NCBI RefSeq assembly: GCF_016863555.1
Contig: NZ_BOPC01000024.1
Span: 1-64,000, forward strand
Source: Micromonospora qiuiae
GTDB lineage: Bacteria > Actinomycetota > Actinomycetes > Mycobacteriales > Micromonosporaceae
Length of the DNA stretch: 64,000 nt
Direction of reading: 5' to 3'
This document shows positions 38,105 through 47,236 of the stretch, piece by piece; the stretch's first letter is position 1; every line of letters starts with the position of its first letter. The position numbers and the translations under genes are program-made. The notes under the pieces were generated by a model that saw nothing but the letters and a program-made list of their open reading frames with translations, was not told the DNA's origin and did no database searches.

Positions 38105-38730
38105 GCGCCATCCGCTTGGGGACGCTGCTGCTCAGGCCGCTCGCCCGAGCCGTACCCTGGTGGCCCATGGCCGTCGCAGCCGCGCTCGCGGTGCTGAGCC
38201 AGCTACCTGTGCTTCTCGCCGAGCCGGCGCCGGGCCTCGCGCAGCCCGGCCTCCGACTGGCCGCGGCCGCGCTGGGCGCGGCGGTCTGCTTCGCACTGCC
38301 GGACCGGATGGCATCGACGGTGCTGGCGCCGTCCCCGCGATGGGTGCGGCAGTGGCTGCGGGTGGCCCTGAACATGATGCCGGCCGCCGCGCTCTGGGCG
38401 CTGCTCTACCTGGCCGTCGTGGCCGTCGGCGGCCGGCTCGTCGTCGGGCCCGCCGGTTACCTCACTTTGCAGGCAGCGGTGTGCGGGTTGATTCCGGTGG
38501 CCGCGGCCGCCGTGGCGGCGAGATACCGCGACGATCTCGGCGCGGCGTTGGCCGGGCCGCTGGTTCTGGGCGTCGCGCTCGTCGGGACGCTCTTCTTCAC
38601 CGGCACCAGATCACCATGGCCGATCCCGTCGGAGCCGGAGTGGACGGCCGCCCAACTATGCTGGCCTTCAGCATTGGCGTTGAGCGCGGTCGCGCTGCTG
38701 CTCGCCAACCGGGAAGTGTTCCGATCCTGA
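38101..38730 (+). CDS. Hydrophobic membrane protein, probable second ABC permease component
   Basis: From GTG 38101 (overlapping the previous stop as GTGA) this gives about 209 residues with five or six hydrophobic helices, for example ALWALLYLAVVAVGG and AAVCGLIPVAAAAVAA. It has no recognisable soluble domain. Its place as the last gene of the coupled sigma/ABC operon suggests it is part of the transporter. Confidence 0.7.
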   Translation: MSAIRLGTLLLRPLARAVPWWPMAVAAALAVLSQLPVLLAEPAPGLAQPGLRLAAAALGAAVCFALPDRMASTVLAPSPRWVRQWLRVALNMMPAAALWALLYLAVVAVGGRLVVGPAGYLTLQAAVCGLIPVAAAAVAARYRDDLGAALAGPLVLGVALVGTLFFTGTRSPWPIPSEPEWTAAQLCWPSALALSAVALLLANREVFRS

Positions 38731-38822
38731 AACGTGACTTTTTTCCATCCACCCGGTAAGGCAACCTGGCGGCCCTCCGAACCCTTCTAAGGAACACGAA
38801 TCTCTCGATGGATGGAGGGCGG

Positions 38823-41800
38823 ATGCGCAGACGCAGACGCCAACTGATGGTCGGACTGCCCACCGTGGGAGTGCTGCTGGCGGCGTTCGGGTTGGCAGTT
38901 CCCGGCACCGCGGACGCGAGCCAGGGGGGTACGAGAGACGCGGCGACCGCAGCCGCCCCGGCGTCGCTGCTTCCTGCCGGGCGGACGTACACGGTGACGC
39001 TGTTGACCGGGGATGTGGTGACCGTCCGAAGCGCGTCCTCGGGCTGCCCCACGGTGAGCGTGCGCCCGGCCGAGCCGAGCGGCGTGATGAACCGCAGCTG
39101 CGGCCCGGACGGGCACGTGCGGGTGGTGCCCGCCCGGGTCGCCCCGCTGCTCGACACGGTGCTGGACCCGGCGCTGTTCGACGTCACCACGTTGATCCTC
39201 AACGGCTACGACGACGCCCGCACCAAGGAACTGCCGCTCATCGTCCGGCCTGGCGGGCAGGCCCGCCAGGCAAAGAGCGACCCGCTCGTCACCGGCCTGA
39301 CCGATCCCCGCGAGCTGCCGAGCATCGCGGCGGTCTCGGGCCGGCGCTCGAAGGCGGCGAGCGTGGCGTTCGTCCGGTCCCTCACCAGCCGCCCGGCGAC
39401 GCTCCGCTCGTCCGGCTCGTCGCCGAAGGTGTGGCTGGACCGGCGGGTACGGGCGACCCTCGCCCCCGCGACCTCGACGCCCCCCACGACCGGGAGCGTG
39501 ACCGGCACCGACAGCGGGCGGTGGGACCGGAACCTGCGTCAGGTCGCCGCGCCGCAGGCATGGAACGCCGGCTACACCGGTAAGGGCACCCGCGTCGCGG
39601 TGCTCGACACCGGAATCGACGCCACCCACCCGGACCTCGCGGGACAGACTGCGGAGAAGAAGGACTTCACGGCTGACGGCGGTGACGCGGGCGACCACCA
39701 CGGCCACGGCACCCATGTGGCGGCCACGATCGCGGGCAGCGGCGCGGCCTCGAAGGGCGCCCGACGCGGCGTGGCGCCCGAAGCACGCCTCGTCGTCGGC
39801 AAGGTCCTCGACGACCAGGGCGAAGGCACCGAGTCACAGGTGATCGCCGGTATGGAGTGGGCCGCGAGCCGGGCCGACGTGGTGAACATGAGCCTCGGCG
39901 GCTGGGAGTCGAGCGACGGCAGCGACCCGATGTCGCTCGCGCTCGACGCACTGTCCACGCGGACCGGGGCGCTCTTCGTGGTCTCGGCCGGCAACTCGGG
40001 ACCGCTCTACGGCACGGTCTCCGCGCCGGGCGCCGCCGCCAGCGCGCTCACCGTGGGCGCGGTGGACGGCAACGACGTCCTCGCCGACTTCTCCAGCCGG
40101 GGACCGCTGGTCAACACCGGTGCCGCGAAGCCGGAACTGGTCGCGCCGGGCGTGGACATCGTCGCGGCCCGGGCCGCCGGGACCACCCTGGGCCGACCGC
40201 TCGACGCGCGGTACGTGTTCGCCTCCGGTACGTCGATGGCCACCCCGCACGTCGCCGGCGCCGCCGCCGTCCTGGCCCAGCGCCACCCCGAGTGGAGCGG
40301 CGAGCGGCTCAAGGCCGCACTGATCGGCGCGGCCGACCCGGTCGCCGGCGGCGACACGTACACCAGCGGCAGCGGGCGGCTCCAGGTGGCCCGGCCGCTG
40401 TCCGGCGTGGTGAGCGCCGAGCCGGTGGTCAACCTCGGCACCTTCGACCACCCGCAGTCGGGCACGACCGACGCGAAGCTGGCGTGGGCCAACACCGGGA
40501 GCGGCCCGGCCGCGGTCGACCTCGCCGTGACGGTGACCGACCACGACGGTGTCGCCGCGCCGGCCGGCGCCGTCACCCTCTCCGCGCCTCGGGTGAACCT
40601 CGCCGCGGGGGCGAGCGGCGGCGTCACGCTGCGCGTCGACCGCGCCGCGTTCGCGACCCGTCCCGGCCGCTACACGGCCGTGGTCACGGCCCGCGTCGGC
40701 GGCCGGGTGGCAGCGCGTACGCCGGTGACGTTCCACGTGGAGGCACCCAGTCACGACCTGACCGTCGAGACGACCGCGATTCCCGGCGCCCCGGACGAGG
40801 CGTCGGCGTGGGCCCTGGTGACGGTGGTCAACCTCGACGACCCGGCCCGGTACGCCCAGGCCGACAGCGGTGAAGCCGGTGAGACGTTGACCTTCCGGGT
40901 ACCCGCCGGCCGGTACAGCATCATGGCCAGCTTCATGTCCTGGGCGGACGGGGACGAGCGGGCGGCCCTGGCCGGTGACCCGGACCTGACAGTCACCGGC
41001 GACACGTCGCTGCGACTCGACCTGGCCCAGGCCCGCCCGCTCACAGCGAGCGTGGACGGGGTGGCCACCGAGGCCGTCTCGCTCGGCCTGACCTACATCC
41101 AGCAACCCCGGCCCGACTTCGGCTGGACCGACTTCGCCTTCGCCTGGGGCGACGCGGCCAGGGCGGGCAACGTGTCGGCGGTGCCGAACGACGGGACCGG
41201 CATCGGCACGTTCGACGCCTACGGCACCTACGGTCTGGTCGCTCCCGGCGACGGGCAGAGCCCCTACCTCTACGACCTGATCCGCCGGTCCGACCGCATC
41301 CCGGACGATCCCGGGTACCGGGTCACCCCGGCCGAGCACACCACCCTGGCCCGGATCGACCAGCGTTTCCACACGCTGGACCGCCCGGACTCGGTCACCG
41401 CTCACAAGCGGTACGGGTTCAGCCCGGAAGGCGTCTTCATCGCCGAGACCTACACCGAGCCGCTCTCCGGCAACCGCGTCGACTACGTGTCGTCCGGCGT
41501 CGACTGGCTGGACGAGGCGTTCTGGGACGGGTTCGTCACCCAGGAGGCGACGCGCCGGTACGCCCCGGGCAGCCGGCAGGAGAAGACGTGGGTGCGGCAG
41601 CCGTTGCGCTCCGACTGGTACGACGATCCGGCGATCTCCCCGAGCGCCTGCGCACCCCGCCCGCCGAGCCGCACCAGCGGCAATCTGCACATCGAGCTCG
41701 TCACGCTGGCCGACCAGCACGGGCGGTTCGACTGCCTCGCCGACGGGTGGGGCCTCGGCATCGCGCGTACGCTCACCCTGCAGCGTGACGGGCGGACCGT

Positions 41801-42284
41801 GGGCCGGGTCAACGGCTCGGCCGCCGACTTCACCGTGCCGCAGCAGGTCGCCAATTACCGGCTGACCTACGATGTCGACGCCAGCGCCGACCTGCCGGTC
41901 TCCCGCCGGGTCAGCACCTCCTGGACCTTCCGGTCCAGCGGACCGGACGGCACCCGAAGTATCCCGCTGCCGCTGCTGTCAGTGGACTACGACCTGCCGC
42001 TGGACAGGGCGAACCGTCCCGTCGCCTCCGGTACGGCGACCTTCGCCGTCCGCCAGGCGCACGGCGTGCCGGCACAACCGATCACGTCCTTCACGCTCAC
42101 TGTCTCGCTCGACGGAGGCGCGACCTGGCAACCCGTCCGGGTCAACCGGTCAGGCGACGGCACGTACCGTGCCCGCCTGCCGCACCCCACCGCGGGCCAG
42201 ACAGTGTCGTTGCGGGTGACGGCGCGGGGCAAGGCCGGTAGCGGCATCGAGCAGACCATCCTCGACGCCTACCGGGCCGGATAG
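38823..42284 (+). CDS. Secreted S8 family serine protease (subtilisin-like)
   Basis: This is a large exported protease of about 1153 residues. It has a signal peptide (basic MRRRRRQ, then a hydrophobic core ending PGTADAS), a propeptide, and the subtilisin triad: VLDTGID (Asp 262), HGTHVA (His 295) and SGTSMATPH (Ser 471). A long C-terminal part of beta domains follows, including a PPC or Big-like region. ATG 38823 has GGAGGG a few bases upstream; ATG 38808 is an in-frame alternative. It degrades extracellular protein. It is likely a separate unit from the ABC operon, from which it is about 90 bp away. Confidence 0.95.
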   Translation: MRRRRRQLMVGLPTVGVLLAAFGLAVPGTADASQGGTRDAATAAAPASLLPAGRTYTVTLLTGDVVTVRSASSGCPTVSVRPAEPSGVMNRSCGPDGHVRVVPARVAPLLDTVLDPALFDVTTLILNGYDDARTKELPLIVRPGGQARQAKSDPLVTGLTDPRELPSIAAVSGRRSKAASVAFVRSLTSRPATLRSSGSSPKVWLDRRVRATLAPATSTPPTTGSVTGTDSGRWDRNLRQVAAPQAWNAGYTGKGTRVAVLDTGIDATHPDLAGQTAEKKDFTADGGDAGDHHGHGTHVAATIAGSGAASKGARRGVAPEARLVVGKVLDDQGEGTESQVIAGMEWAASRADVVNMSLGGWESSDGSDPMSLALDALSTRTGALFVVSAGNSGPLYGTVSAPGAAASALTVGAVDGNDVLADFSSRGPLVNTGAAKPELVAPGVDIVAARAAGTTLGRPLDARYVFASGTSMATPHVAGAAAVLAQRHPEWSGERLKAALIGAADPVAGGDTYTSGSGRLQVARPLSGVVSAEPVVNLGTFDHPQSGTTDAKLAWANTGSGPAAVDLAVTVTDHDGVAAPAGAVTLSAPRVNLAAGASGGVTLRVDRAAFATRPGRYTAVVTARVGGRVAARTPVTFHVEAPSHDLTVETTAIPGAPDEASAWALVTVVNLDDPARYAQADSGEAGETLTFRVPAGRYSIMASFMSWADGDERAALAGDPDLTVTGDTSLRLDLAQARPLTASVDGVATEAVSLGLTYIQQPRPDFGWTDFAFAWGDAARAGNVSAVPNDGTGIGTFDAYGTYGLVAPGDGQSPYLYDLIRRSDRIPDDPGYRVTPAEHTTLARIDQRFHTLDRPDSVTAHKRYGFSPEGVFIAETYTEPLSGNRVDYVSSGVDWLDEAFWDGFVTQEATRRYAPGSRQEKTWVRQPLRSDWYDDPAISPSACAPRPPSRTSGNLHIELVTLADQHGRFDCLADGWGLGIARTLTLQRDGRTVGRVNGSAADFTVPQQVANYRLTYDVDASADLPVSRRVSTSWTFRSSGPDGTRSIPLPLLSVDYDLPLDRANRPVASGTATFAVRQAHGVPAQPITSFTLTVSLDGGATWQPVRVNRSGDGTYRARLPHPTAGQTVSLRVTARGKAGSGIEQTILDAYRAG

Positions 42285-42333
42285 CCCTTCCCGCGCGGGT
42301 GGCCTGACAGGATGGCCGGCCACACCTCGCGTG

Positions 42334-42373
42334 GTCGTCCGCGGTGCGTCACGACAGGCGCACCGCGGACGAC
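42334..42373. terminator. Strong bidirectional terminator hairpin
   Basis: GTCGTCCGCGGTGCG (42334-42348) and CGCACCGCGGACGAC (42359-42373) form a perfect 15-bp stem with a 10-nt loop. It lies between the convergent protease and rhodanese genes, the expected place for shared termination. Confidence 0.7.
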
Positions 42374-42431
42374 TGATCTCTGCGTCGGCGGGCGGTGCCT
42401 TCGCGCCGCCCGCCGAGCGGCCTGGTTCGTC

Positions 42432-43022
42432 TCACGCCCGTTCCTCGCGTAGTTGCCCGACGATGCTGTCCAGGTCGCAGCTGGCGCCCCGGTTGTATGG
42501 CAGTTTGCCGAGCAGCATGCCCATCGCGCAGGTGTTGGTGAGGGCGGCGAAGGTGAGACCGGCGCCGATGAAGCCGGCGACCCACTTGAGGCCGGGCACG
42601 AACACCGAGCCCACGATGCTGGCCAGGACGATCGCCCCGGCGACCAGGCGCACCTGGCGCTCCAGGTCCCAGCGCTGCTTGCCCTGCTTGATCGGCGCGT
42701 TGGCGGCCTGCCAGGCCAGCATGCCGCCGTTGAGGACCTTGAGGTTCGGCAGGCCGACGCCGGCGAGGGCCTGCTCGGCCTGACCGGCCCGGGCTCCGGA
42801 GCGGCAGATCAGGACGACTTCCTCGTCCAGGTGGTCGCGCAGTTCCTCGCGGTGCTCCTTGAGCAGGTCCAGGGGGACGTTGTACGCGCCGGGGATGTGC
42901 ATGGTCTCGAACTCGGCCGGGGTGCGGACGTCGAGCAGCCGGGGGGATCGGCCGGAGGCGATCAGTTCACGCAGGGTGGTCGCGTCCAGGGTGGTCGGGC
43001 GGGTGGTCTCGGAAGCGCTCAT
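42432..43022 (-). CDS. Membrane rhodanese (rhodanese + DUF2892-like)
   Basis: This 196-residue protein has an N-terminal rhodanese domain (LLDVRTPAEF; active Cys in ICRSGAR) that can carry a persulfide. Two hydrophobic helices follow (VRLVAGAIVLASIVGSVF and WVAGFIGAGLTFAALTN), like YgaP. It moves sulfane sulfur near the membrane. It lies 91 bp downstream of the persulfide dioxygenase-like gene on the same strand, so it is part of the same detoxification operon and probably under the same CstR-type repressor. Confidence 0.92.
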   Translation of the reverse strand: MSASETTRPTTLDATTLRELIASGRSPRLLDVRTPAEFETMHIPGAYNVPLDLLKEHREELRDHLDEEVVLICRSGARAGQAEQALAGVGLPNLKVLNGGMLAWQAANAPIKQGKQRWDLERQVRLVAGAIVLASIVGSVFVPGLKWVAGFIGAGLTFAALTNTCAMGMLLGKLPYNRGASCDLDSIVGQLREERA

Positions 43023-43113
43023 TTCTCCTCTTTCAGGGCAAATCGCCGAACTGGCGGCAGGGTGGGTTGCCGGCCGGGGCAGGTGCGCCCCGGCCGGGAT
43101 CGGGATACGTGGG

Positions 43114-44514
43114 TCAGGCCTTGTCGGTCATGGCGACGCCCGCCGTCTCGGCCTGGTCGAACTTGTCGTCGATGACGACCACCTCGCGCCCGGCGTTGGC
43201 CAGCAGCGAGGCGGCTGCGGTGGCCCGGTAGCCGGAGCCGCAGTGCACCCAGACGATGCCGGCGGGTACGTCGGCGAGCCGCGCGGGCAGGTCGGGCAGC
43301 GGGATGTGCACCCCGCCCTCGATGTGGCCGGACTTCCATTCGTTGGTCATCCGCACGTCGAGGACGACGTCCGGGGCGGGCAGGTCGGCGGGCGGGTTGC
43401 CCGCGTGGGCGGCGGCCAGGGCCCGGAAGTCGACCCGCCGCAGTTGCCGGAGCTGGCCGGGATCGGCCGCCCACTGCTCGGCCTGGCCGGTGGCCCGTGC
43501 GGCCGGTCGATCGATGCCGATCCGCACCAGTTCGCGTTGGGCGTCGGCGACCTGCTCGGGTGTCTCCGCCAGGAGCGTGATCGGTACGCCCCAGTCGATC
43601 AGCCAGCCGAGCCAGGTCGACATCGGGCCGTCCAGCCCGAGGCTGACCGTGCCGGCCAGGTGCGAGGCGGCGTACGCCTTGCGATGCCGCAGATCCACCA
43701 CCCACTCGCCGGCGGCGATCCGACCGCGCAGGTCTTCGGCGTCGGCCCGGGCCACCGGTGTGAGGTCGACCGGGGCGGGGCCGGCACTGTTCGCCACGCC
43801 CATGTGGGCGTAGTACGCCGGGTAGGCGTCAAGGCCGGCGAGGGTCTCGGTGACGAACTGGTCGGCGGCCAGCCGCAGCACGGGGTTCACCTGCTTCTCC
43901 CGGCCGATGGTCGAGTCGGGGGCGTCCGCCTGGGTGGCCGAGCAGAAGCTGCCGAAGCCGTGCGTCGGCCACACCTGGGCCCCGTCGGGCAGCAGGTCGG
44001 CCAGCCGCTTCGCCGAGGCGTGCTGGTGATGGGCCAGCTCGTGGGAGTGCTCCTGGCCGAGAAGGTCGGTGCGTCCGGTCGTCCCGAACAGCAGCGAGCC
44101 GCCGGTGAAGACGCCCACCGGCTGCCAGCCCCCGTCGACGACCTCATCGAGGGCGTACGACAAATGGTGGAAGGTGTGACCGGGGGTGGCGATGGCCCGC
44201 AGGCGCAGGGAGTCCGAGACCGGCACCACGTCACCGTCGGCGATGGGCTCGCGCTCGAAGCCGACCTCGTCGGCCGCGGCCACCAGGTAGTGGGCACCGG
44301 TCACCCGGGCCAGTTCCAGGCCGCCGGAGACGTAGTCGTTGTGGATGTGCGTCTCCACCACGTGGGTGACGCGCACCCCCTTCGCCCCGGCGAGGTACAG
44401 GACCCGGTCGATGTCGCGCTGGGGGTCGACCACGATCGCTACCTGGCCGTCGGAGGCCAGGTAGCTGCGGTCGCCGAGCGAGGACGTCGTGATGACGGAG
44501 ATTTCTACTGCCAT
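43114..44514 (-). CDS. MBL-fold persulfide dioxygenase-like protein with two rhodanese domains
   Basis: From ATG 44514, with GGGGAG upstream, this gives 466 residues. The N-terminal metallo-beta-lactamase domain has ETHIHNDYVSGG as its metal-binding motif, like ETHE1/CstB enzymes that oxidise persulfides. Two rhodanese domains follow. The first has lost its active Cys. The second keeps it (VHCGSGYRA) and can accept persulfide. It protects the cell from sulfide or persulfide stress. An 18-bp palindrome at 44541-44558 lies just upstream of the start. Confidence 0.92.
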   Translation of the reverse strand: MAVEISVITTSSLGDRSYLASDGQVAIVVDPQRDIDRVLYLAGAKGVRVTHVVETHIHNDYVSGGLELARVTGAHYLVAAADEVGFEREPIADGDVVPVSDSLRLRAIATPGHTFHHLSYALDEVVDGGWQPVGVFTGGSLLFGTTGRTDLLGQEHSHELAHHQHASAKRLADLLPDGAQVWPTHGFGSFCSATQADAPDSTIGREKQVNPVLRLAADQFVTETLAGLDAYPAYYAHMGVANSAGPAPVDLTPVARADAEDLRGRIAAGEWVVDLRHRKAYAASHLAGTVSLGLDGPMSTWLGWLIDWGVPITLLAETPEQVADAQRELVRIGIDRPAARATGQAEQWAADPGQLRQLRRVDFRALAAAHAGNPPADLPAPDVVLDVRMTNEWKSGHIEGGVHIPLPDLPARLADVPAGIVWVHCGSGYRATAAASLLANAGREVVVIDDKFDQAETAGVAMTDKA

Positions 44515-44540
44515 TGCCGTTCTCCCCTCGGAATTCTCTA

Positions 44541-44558
44541 CATACCCCCGGGGGTATG
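44541..44558. promoter_or_regulatory. CstR/CsoR-type operator of the sulfur operon
   Basis: CATACCCCCGGGGGTATG is a perfect 18-bp palindrome, 27 bp upstream of the persulfide dioxygenase-like start. It matches the G/C-tract operators with ATAC and GTAT flanks bound by CsoR/CstR-family repressors. Two similar sites lie upstream of the repressor gene itself. Confidence 0.75.
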
Positions 44559-44648
44559 CATAAGACACACTTCTGGTTGATTCATGGTGTGATGACTACC
44601 CGCCTGCGCCGCGGATAAGCGGTGCGGGCGGGCGGTCCTGCCGTCGGG

Positions 44649-44918
44649 TCAGGCCAGAGCGAGGAACAGCTTCTCGAGCTCCTCTTCGGTCATCTCCGGC
44701 GCCTCGCCCCGGTCGCGGGTGGCGTTGCAGTGCCGCATCCCGGAGGCGATGATCTTGAAGCCGGCGCGGTCGATGGCCTTCGACACGGCGGCGAGCTGGG
44801 TCAGCGCCTCGCGGCAGTCCTGGCCGCTCTCCATCATCTCGATGACGGCGTTGAGCTGGCCCCGAGCCCGCTTGAGTCGGGTCAGAGCCTCCCTGGTCAT
44901 CTCGGGCCGAAGATTCAC
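44649..44918 (-). CDS. CsoR/CstR-family sulfur- or metal-sensing repressor
   Basis: This is an 89-residue DUF156 protein. GTG 44918 is chosen because AGGAGG lies about 8 nt upstream; longer forms add an unrelated N-terminus. It has the core RLKRARGQLNAVIEMMESG and two Cys, one in GQDCREAL and one in MRHCNAT. In the family these residues sense Cu(I) (CsoR) or persulfide (CstR). The adjacent persulfide dioxygenase and rhodanese make persulfide the likely signal. Palindromic operators precede both this gene and the sulfur operon, so it should repress both and itself. Confidence 0.9.
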   Translation of the reverse strand: MNLRPEMTREALTRLKRARGQLNAVIEMMESGQDCREALTQLAAVSKAIDRAGFKIIASGMRHCNATRDRGEAPEMTEEELEKLFLALA

Positions 44919-44940
44919 CGCGCCACCTCCTGCGTTCAAC

Positions 44941-44984
44941 ATACCCCAGGGGGTAGAGCTTGTCGCGGATACCCCCGCCGGTAT
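44941..44984. promoter_or_regulatory. Two CstR/CsoR-type operators upstream of the repressor gene
   Basis: ATACCCCAGGGGGTAG (44941-44956) and ATACCCCCGCCGGTAT (44969-44984) are imperfect palindromes of the same type as the site at 44541. They lie just upstream of the repressor start, 28 bp apart (start to start). Tandem sites suggest cooperative autorepression. Confidence 0.65.
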
Positions 44985-45140
44985 GCGCAACCGCGAGGAC
45001 GGCCCGGTGATTCCCGTCGTCTCTCGGGCGGCTCTGCCCCGAGACCCGATGATTTCTACCGAACGGACGGATCTCGGGTGATCGCGAGTCGAACACTAAT
45101 CTGTCCCGTACCAGAACTGGTCGGGTCGGGAAGGAAAGCC

Positions 45141-46292
45141 ATGGTCGGCAGTGCGAAGGGACCCTTGGTCGGCCTGCGGGTGCTGGAGCTGTCCGGGATC
45201 GGACCCGGCCCGTTCGCGGCCTCCGTGCTGGGAGACCTCGGCGCCGAAGTCCTACGGGTGGACCGGCCTGGGGGCGCCGGCACCGGGGTTCCCGAGCACC
45301 TCGACACCCTGCGGCGCAGCCGTCGCTCGGTTGTTCTGGACCTGCGTCAGGAGGCCGGGGTCGAGGCCCTGCTCACCATGGTCGAAGCGGCTGACGTGCT
45401 GATCGAGGGCTACCGGCCCGGAGTCGCCGAGCGGATGGGCTTCGGGCCGGATGTCTGCCTGCGGCGCAACCCCCGCCTAATCTACGGACGCATGACCGGA
45501 TGGGGCCAGGAGGGGCCGCTGGCCCAGAACGCGGGCCACGATCTCAACTACATCGCGGTGACGGGCGCGCTGCACGCGATGGGCCGGCGCGGCCAGCCAC
45601 CGGCGATCCCACTGAACCTGGTCGGCGACTTCGGTGGCGGATCCCTCTATCTCGTGGTCGGCGTCCTGGGGGCGCTGCTGGAACGGGAGCGTTCCGGCCT
45701 CGGCCAGGTGGTCGACGCGGCGATCGTCGACGGGGTCGCGCATCTGATCACGATGTTCCACGGGATGTTGGCCGCGGGCATGTGGAGGGACGAGCGTGGC
45801 GTGAACCTCCTTGACTCCGGCGCACCCTGGTACGACACCTATGAGACCTCGGACGGGGGCCATGTCGCGGTCGGTGCCATCGAGCCGAAGTTCTACGCGC
45901 AGCTCATGGAGACGCTCGGCCTGGACCCGGACCAGCGGCGCCGCAGCGACCCGCGGCAGTGGGAGGCCATCCGCGCGGAACTCACCAAGGCGTTCCTGAG
46001 CCGCACCCGCGACGAGTGGGCTGAGATTTTCGGCGCGAGCGATGCCTGTGTGGCGCCGGTGCTGAGCCTCCGCGAGGCCATCGACTTTCCCCACCTGCGG
46101 GAGCGCAACGTCTTCGTGGACGTCGCCGGGATCATGCAGCCCGCACCGGCGCCCCGGCTGAGCCGTACCCCCGGTGCGGTCCAGTCGGCGCCCCCACGTG
46201 TGGGCGCGCACACACGGGCGGCGCTGAGGGAGTGGGGTGTGGCGGACGTCGACGCGCTCATCGAGGCGGGCGTCGCTGTCGACGCGCAGTAG
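45141..46292 (+). CDS. CoA-transferase family III (CaiB/BaiF, AMACR-like)
   Basis: This 383-residue enzyme begins at ATG 45141 with GGAAGGAAA upstream. The motif GHDLNYIAVTGALHAMG carries the catalytic Asp typical of alpha-methylacyl-CoA racemases and related class III CoA transferases. The N-terminal part (LRVLELSGIGPGPFAASVLGDLGA) is standard. It may racemise or activate branched acyl-CoA esters. The following SDR gene, on the same strand 72 bp away, suggests a small catabolic unit for a lipid or sterol side chain. Confidence 0.93.
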   Translation: MVGSAKGPLVGLRVLELSGIGPGPFAASVLGDLGAEVLRVDRPGGAGTGVPEHLDTLRRSRRSVVLDLRQEAGVEALLTMVEAADVLIEGYRPGVAERMGFGPDVCLRRNPRLIYGRMTGWGQEGPLAQNAGHDLNYIAVTGALHAMGRRGQPPAIPLNLVGDFGGGSLYLVVGVLGALLERERSGLGQVVDAAIVDGVAHLITMFHGMLAAGMWRDERGVNLLDSGAPWYDTYETSDGGHVAVGAIEPKFYAQLMETLGLDPDQRRRSDPRQWEAIRAELTKAFLSRTRDEWAEIFGASDACVAPVLSLREAIDFPHLRERNVFVDVAGIMQPAPAPRLSRTPGAVQSAPPRVGAHTRAALREWGVADVDALIEAGVAVDAQ

Positions 46293-46364
46293 ACCCGAAT
46301 GTTTTTCCGAGGAAAAGCTGGGAACGCGCCCGAGGCCGTCTACGCCACCGCTGAGGGAGTAAGC

Positions 46365-47177
46365 ATGGGAAGGCTCGATGAAAAAGTCGTCCTGATCACC
46401 GGAGGATCATCTGGGTTCGGCCGAGCGAGCGCTGTGCGCTTCGCGCGCGAGGGTGCCAAAATCGTCGTCGCTGACATCAGCGAAAAGCCACTTGCCGGCG
46501 GCTTCGAGCAGAATCTCGAAAAGGCGACAGCAGACGTGATCACAGCCGATGGCGGGCAGGCGAAGTTCGTGAAGTGCGATGTCACGAACGCTGCGGACGT
46601 GGAAAAAGCCGTCCAAAGCGCCGTCGAAACATATGGCCGGTTGGACGTCATGTTCAACAACGCAGGCATCTACCGCGGCGGGAAACTCATGGATGAGTTC
46701 ACCGAAAAAGACCTCCAGGCCTGCTTCGATGTCAACGTCAAGGGCACCTTCTACGGGACGCAGTCCGCGGTTCGTCAGTTCCGCCGCCAGGGGAGAGGAA
46801 GCAATGGAATGGCGGGGACGATCGTGAACCTGGTATCCACCGCCGGCCTTCAGGGCCACCCGAAGCAGTCGGTCTACAACATCTCCAAGGGCGCGCAAGC
46901 CAACCTCACCCGCTGCGCCGCGATCGAGTACGGCCATGAAGGCATCCGGGTCAACGGCATCTGCCCGACCTATGCAAAAACCGCCCTCACGCGAGAACTG
47001 TTCGACAACATGGAGTTCATGCAGACCTTCGCTGAGAGCGTGCCTCTCAAGCGTTGGGGTGAAGCGGACGACATCGCGGATCTGGCGCTCTACCTCGCCA
47101 GCGACGAGTCGAGCTACGTGCATGGTGCCCTCATCAGAATCGACGGTGGCGAAACGCTCTGCCGCTATTCGGTCTGA
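46365..47177 (+). CDS. Short-chain dehydrogenase/reductase (SDR)
   Basis: From ATG 46365, with GAGGGAG upstream, this gives about 270 residues. It has TGGSSGFG (NAD(P)-binding), NNAG, a Ser and the YxxxK motif (STAGL...YNISKGA), and the C-terminal FYLAS-type end. A short acidic residue after the second strand (VADIS) suggests NAD(H) preference. Codon choice is slightly less GC-rich than in its neighbours, which could mean transfer. It probably works with the CoA transferase just upstream. Confidence 0.93.
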   Translation: MGRLDEKVVLITGGSSGFGRASAVRFAREGAKIVVADISEKPLAGGFEQNLEKATADVITADGGQAKFVKCDVTNAADVEKAVQSAVETYGRLDVMFNNAGIYRGGKLMDEFTEKDLQACFDVNVKGTFYGTQSAVRQFRRQGRGSNGMAGTIVNLVSTAGLQGHPKQSVYNISKGAQANLTRCAAIEYGHEGIRVNGICPTYAKTALTRELFDNMEFMQTFAESVPLKRWGEADDIADLALYLASDESSYVHGALIRIDGGETLCRYSV

Positions 47178-47236
47178 GGGTGTCGCAACGCCAGCGACCA
47201 AAGGCCGCTGGGCACTACGCGAGGACAGGGCAGGGA

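Noticed and set aside
39834..41720. A 628-codon minus-strand open frame in the protease region
   Set aside because: It is antisense to the S8 protease, whose catalytic motifs are on the plus strand.
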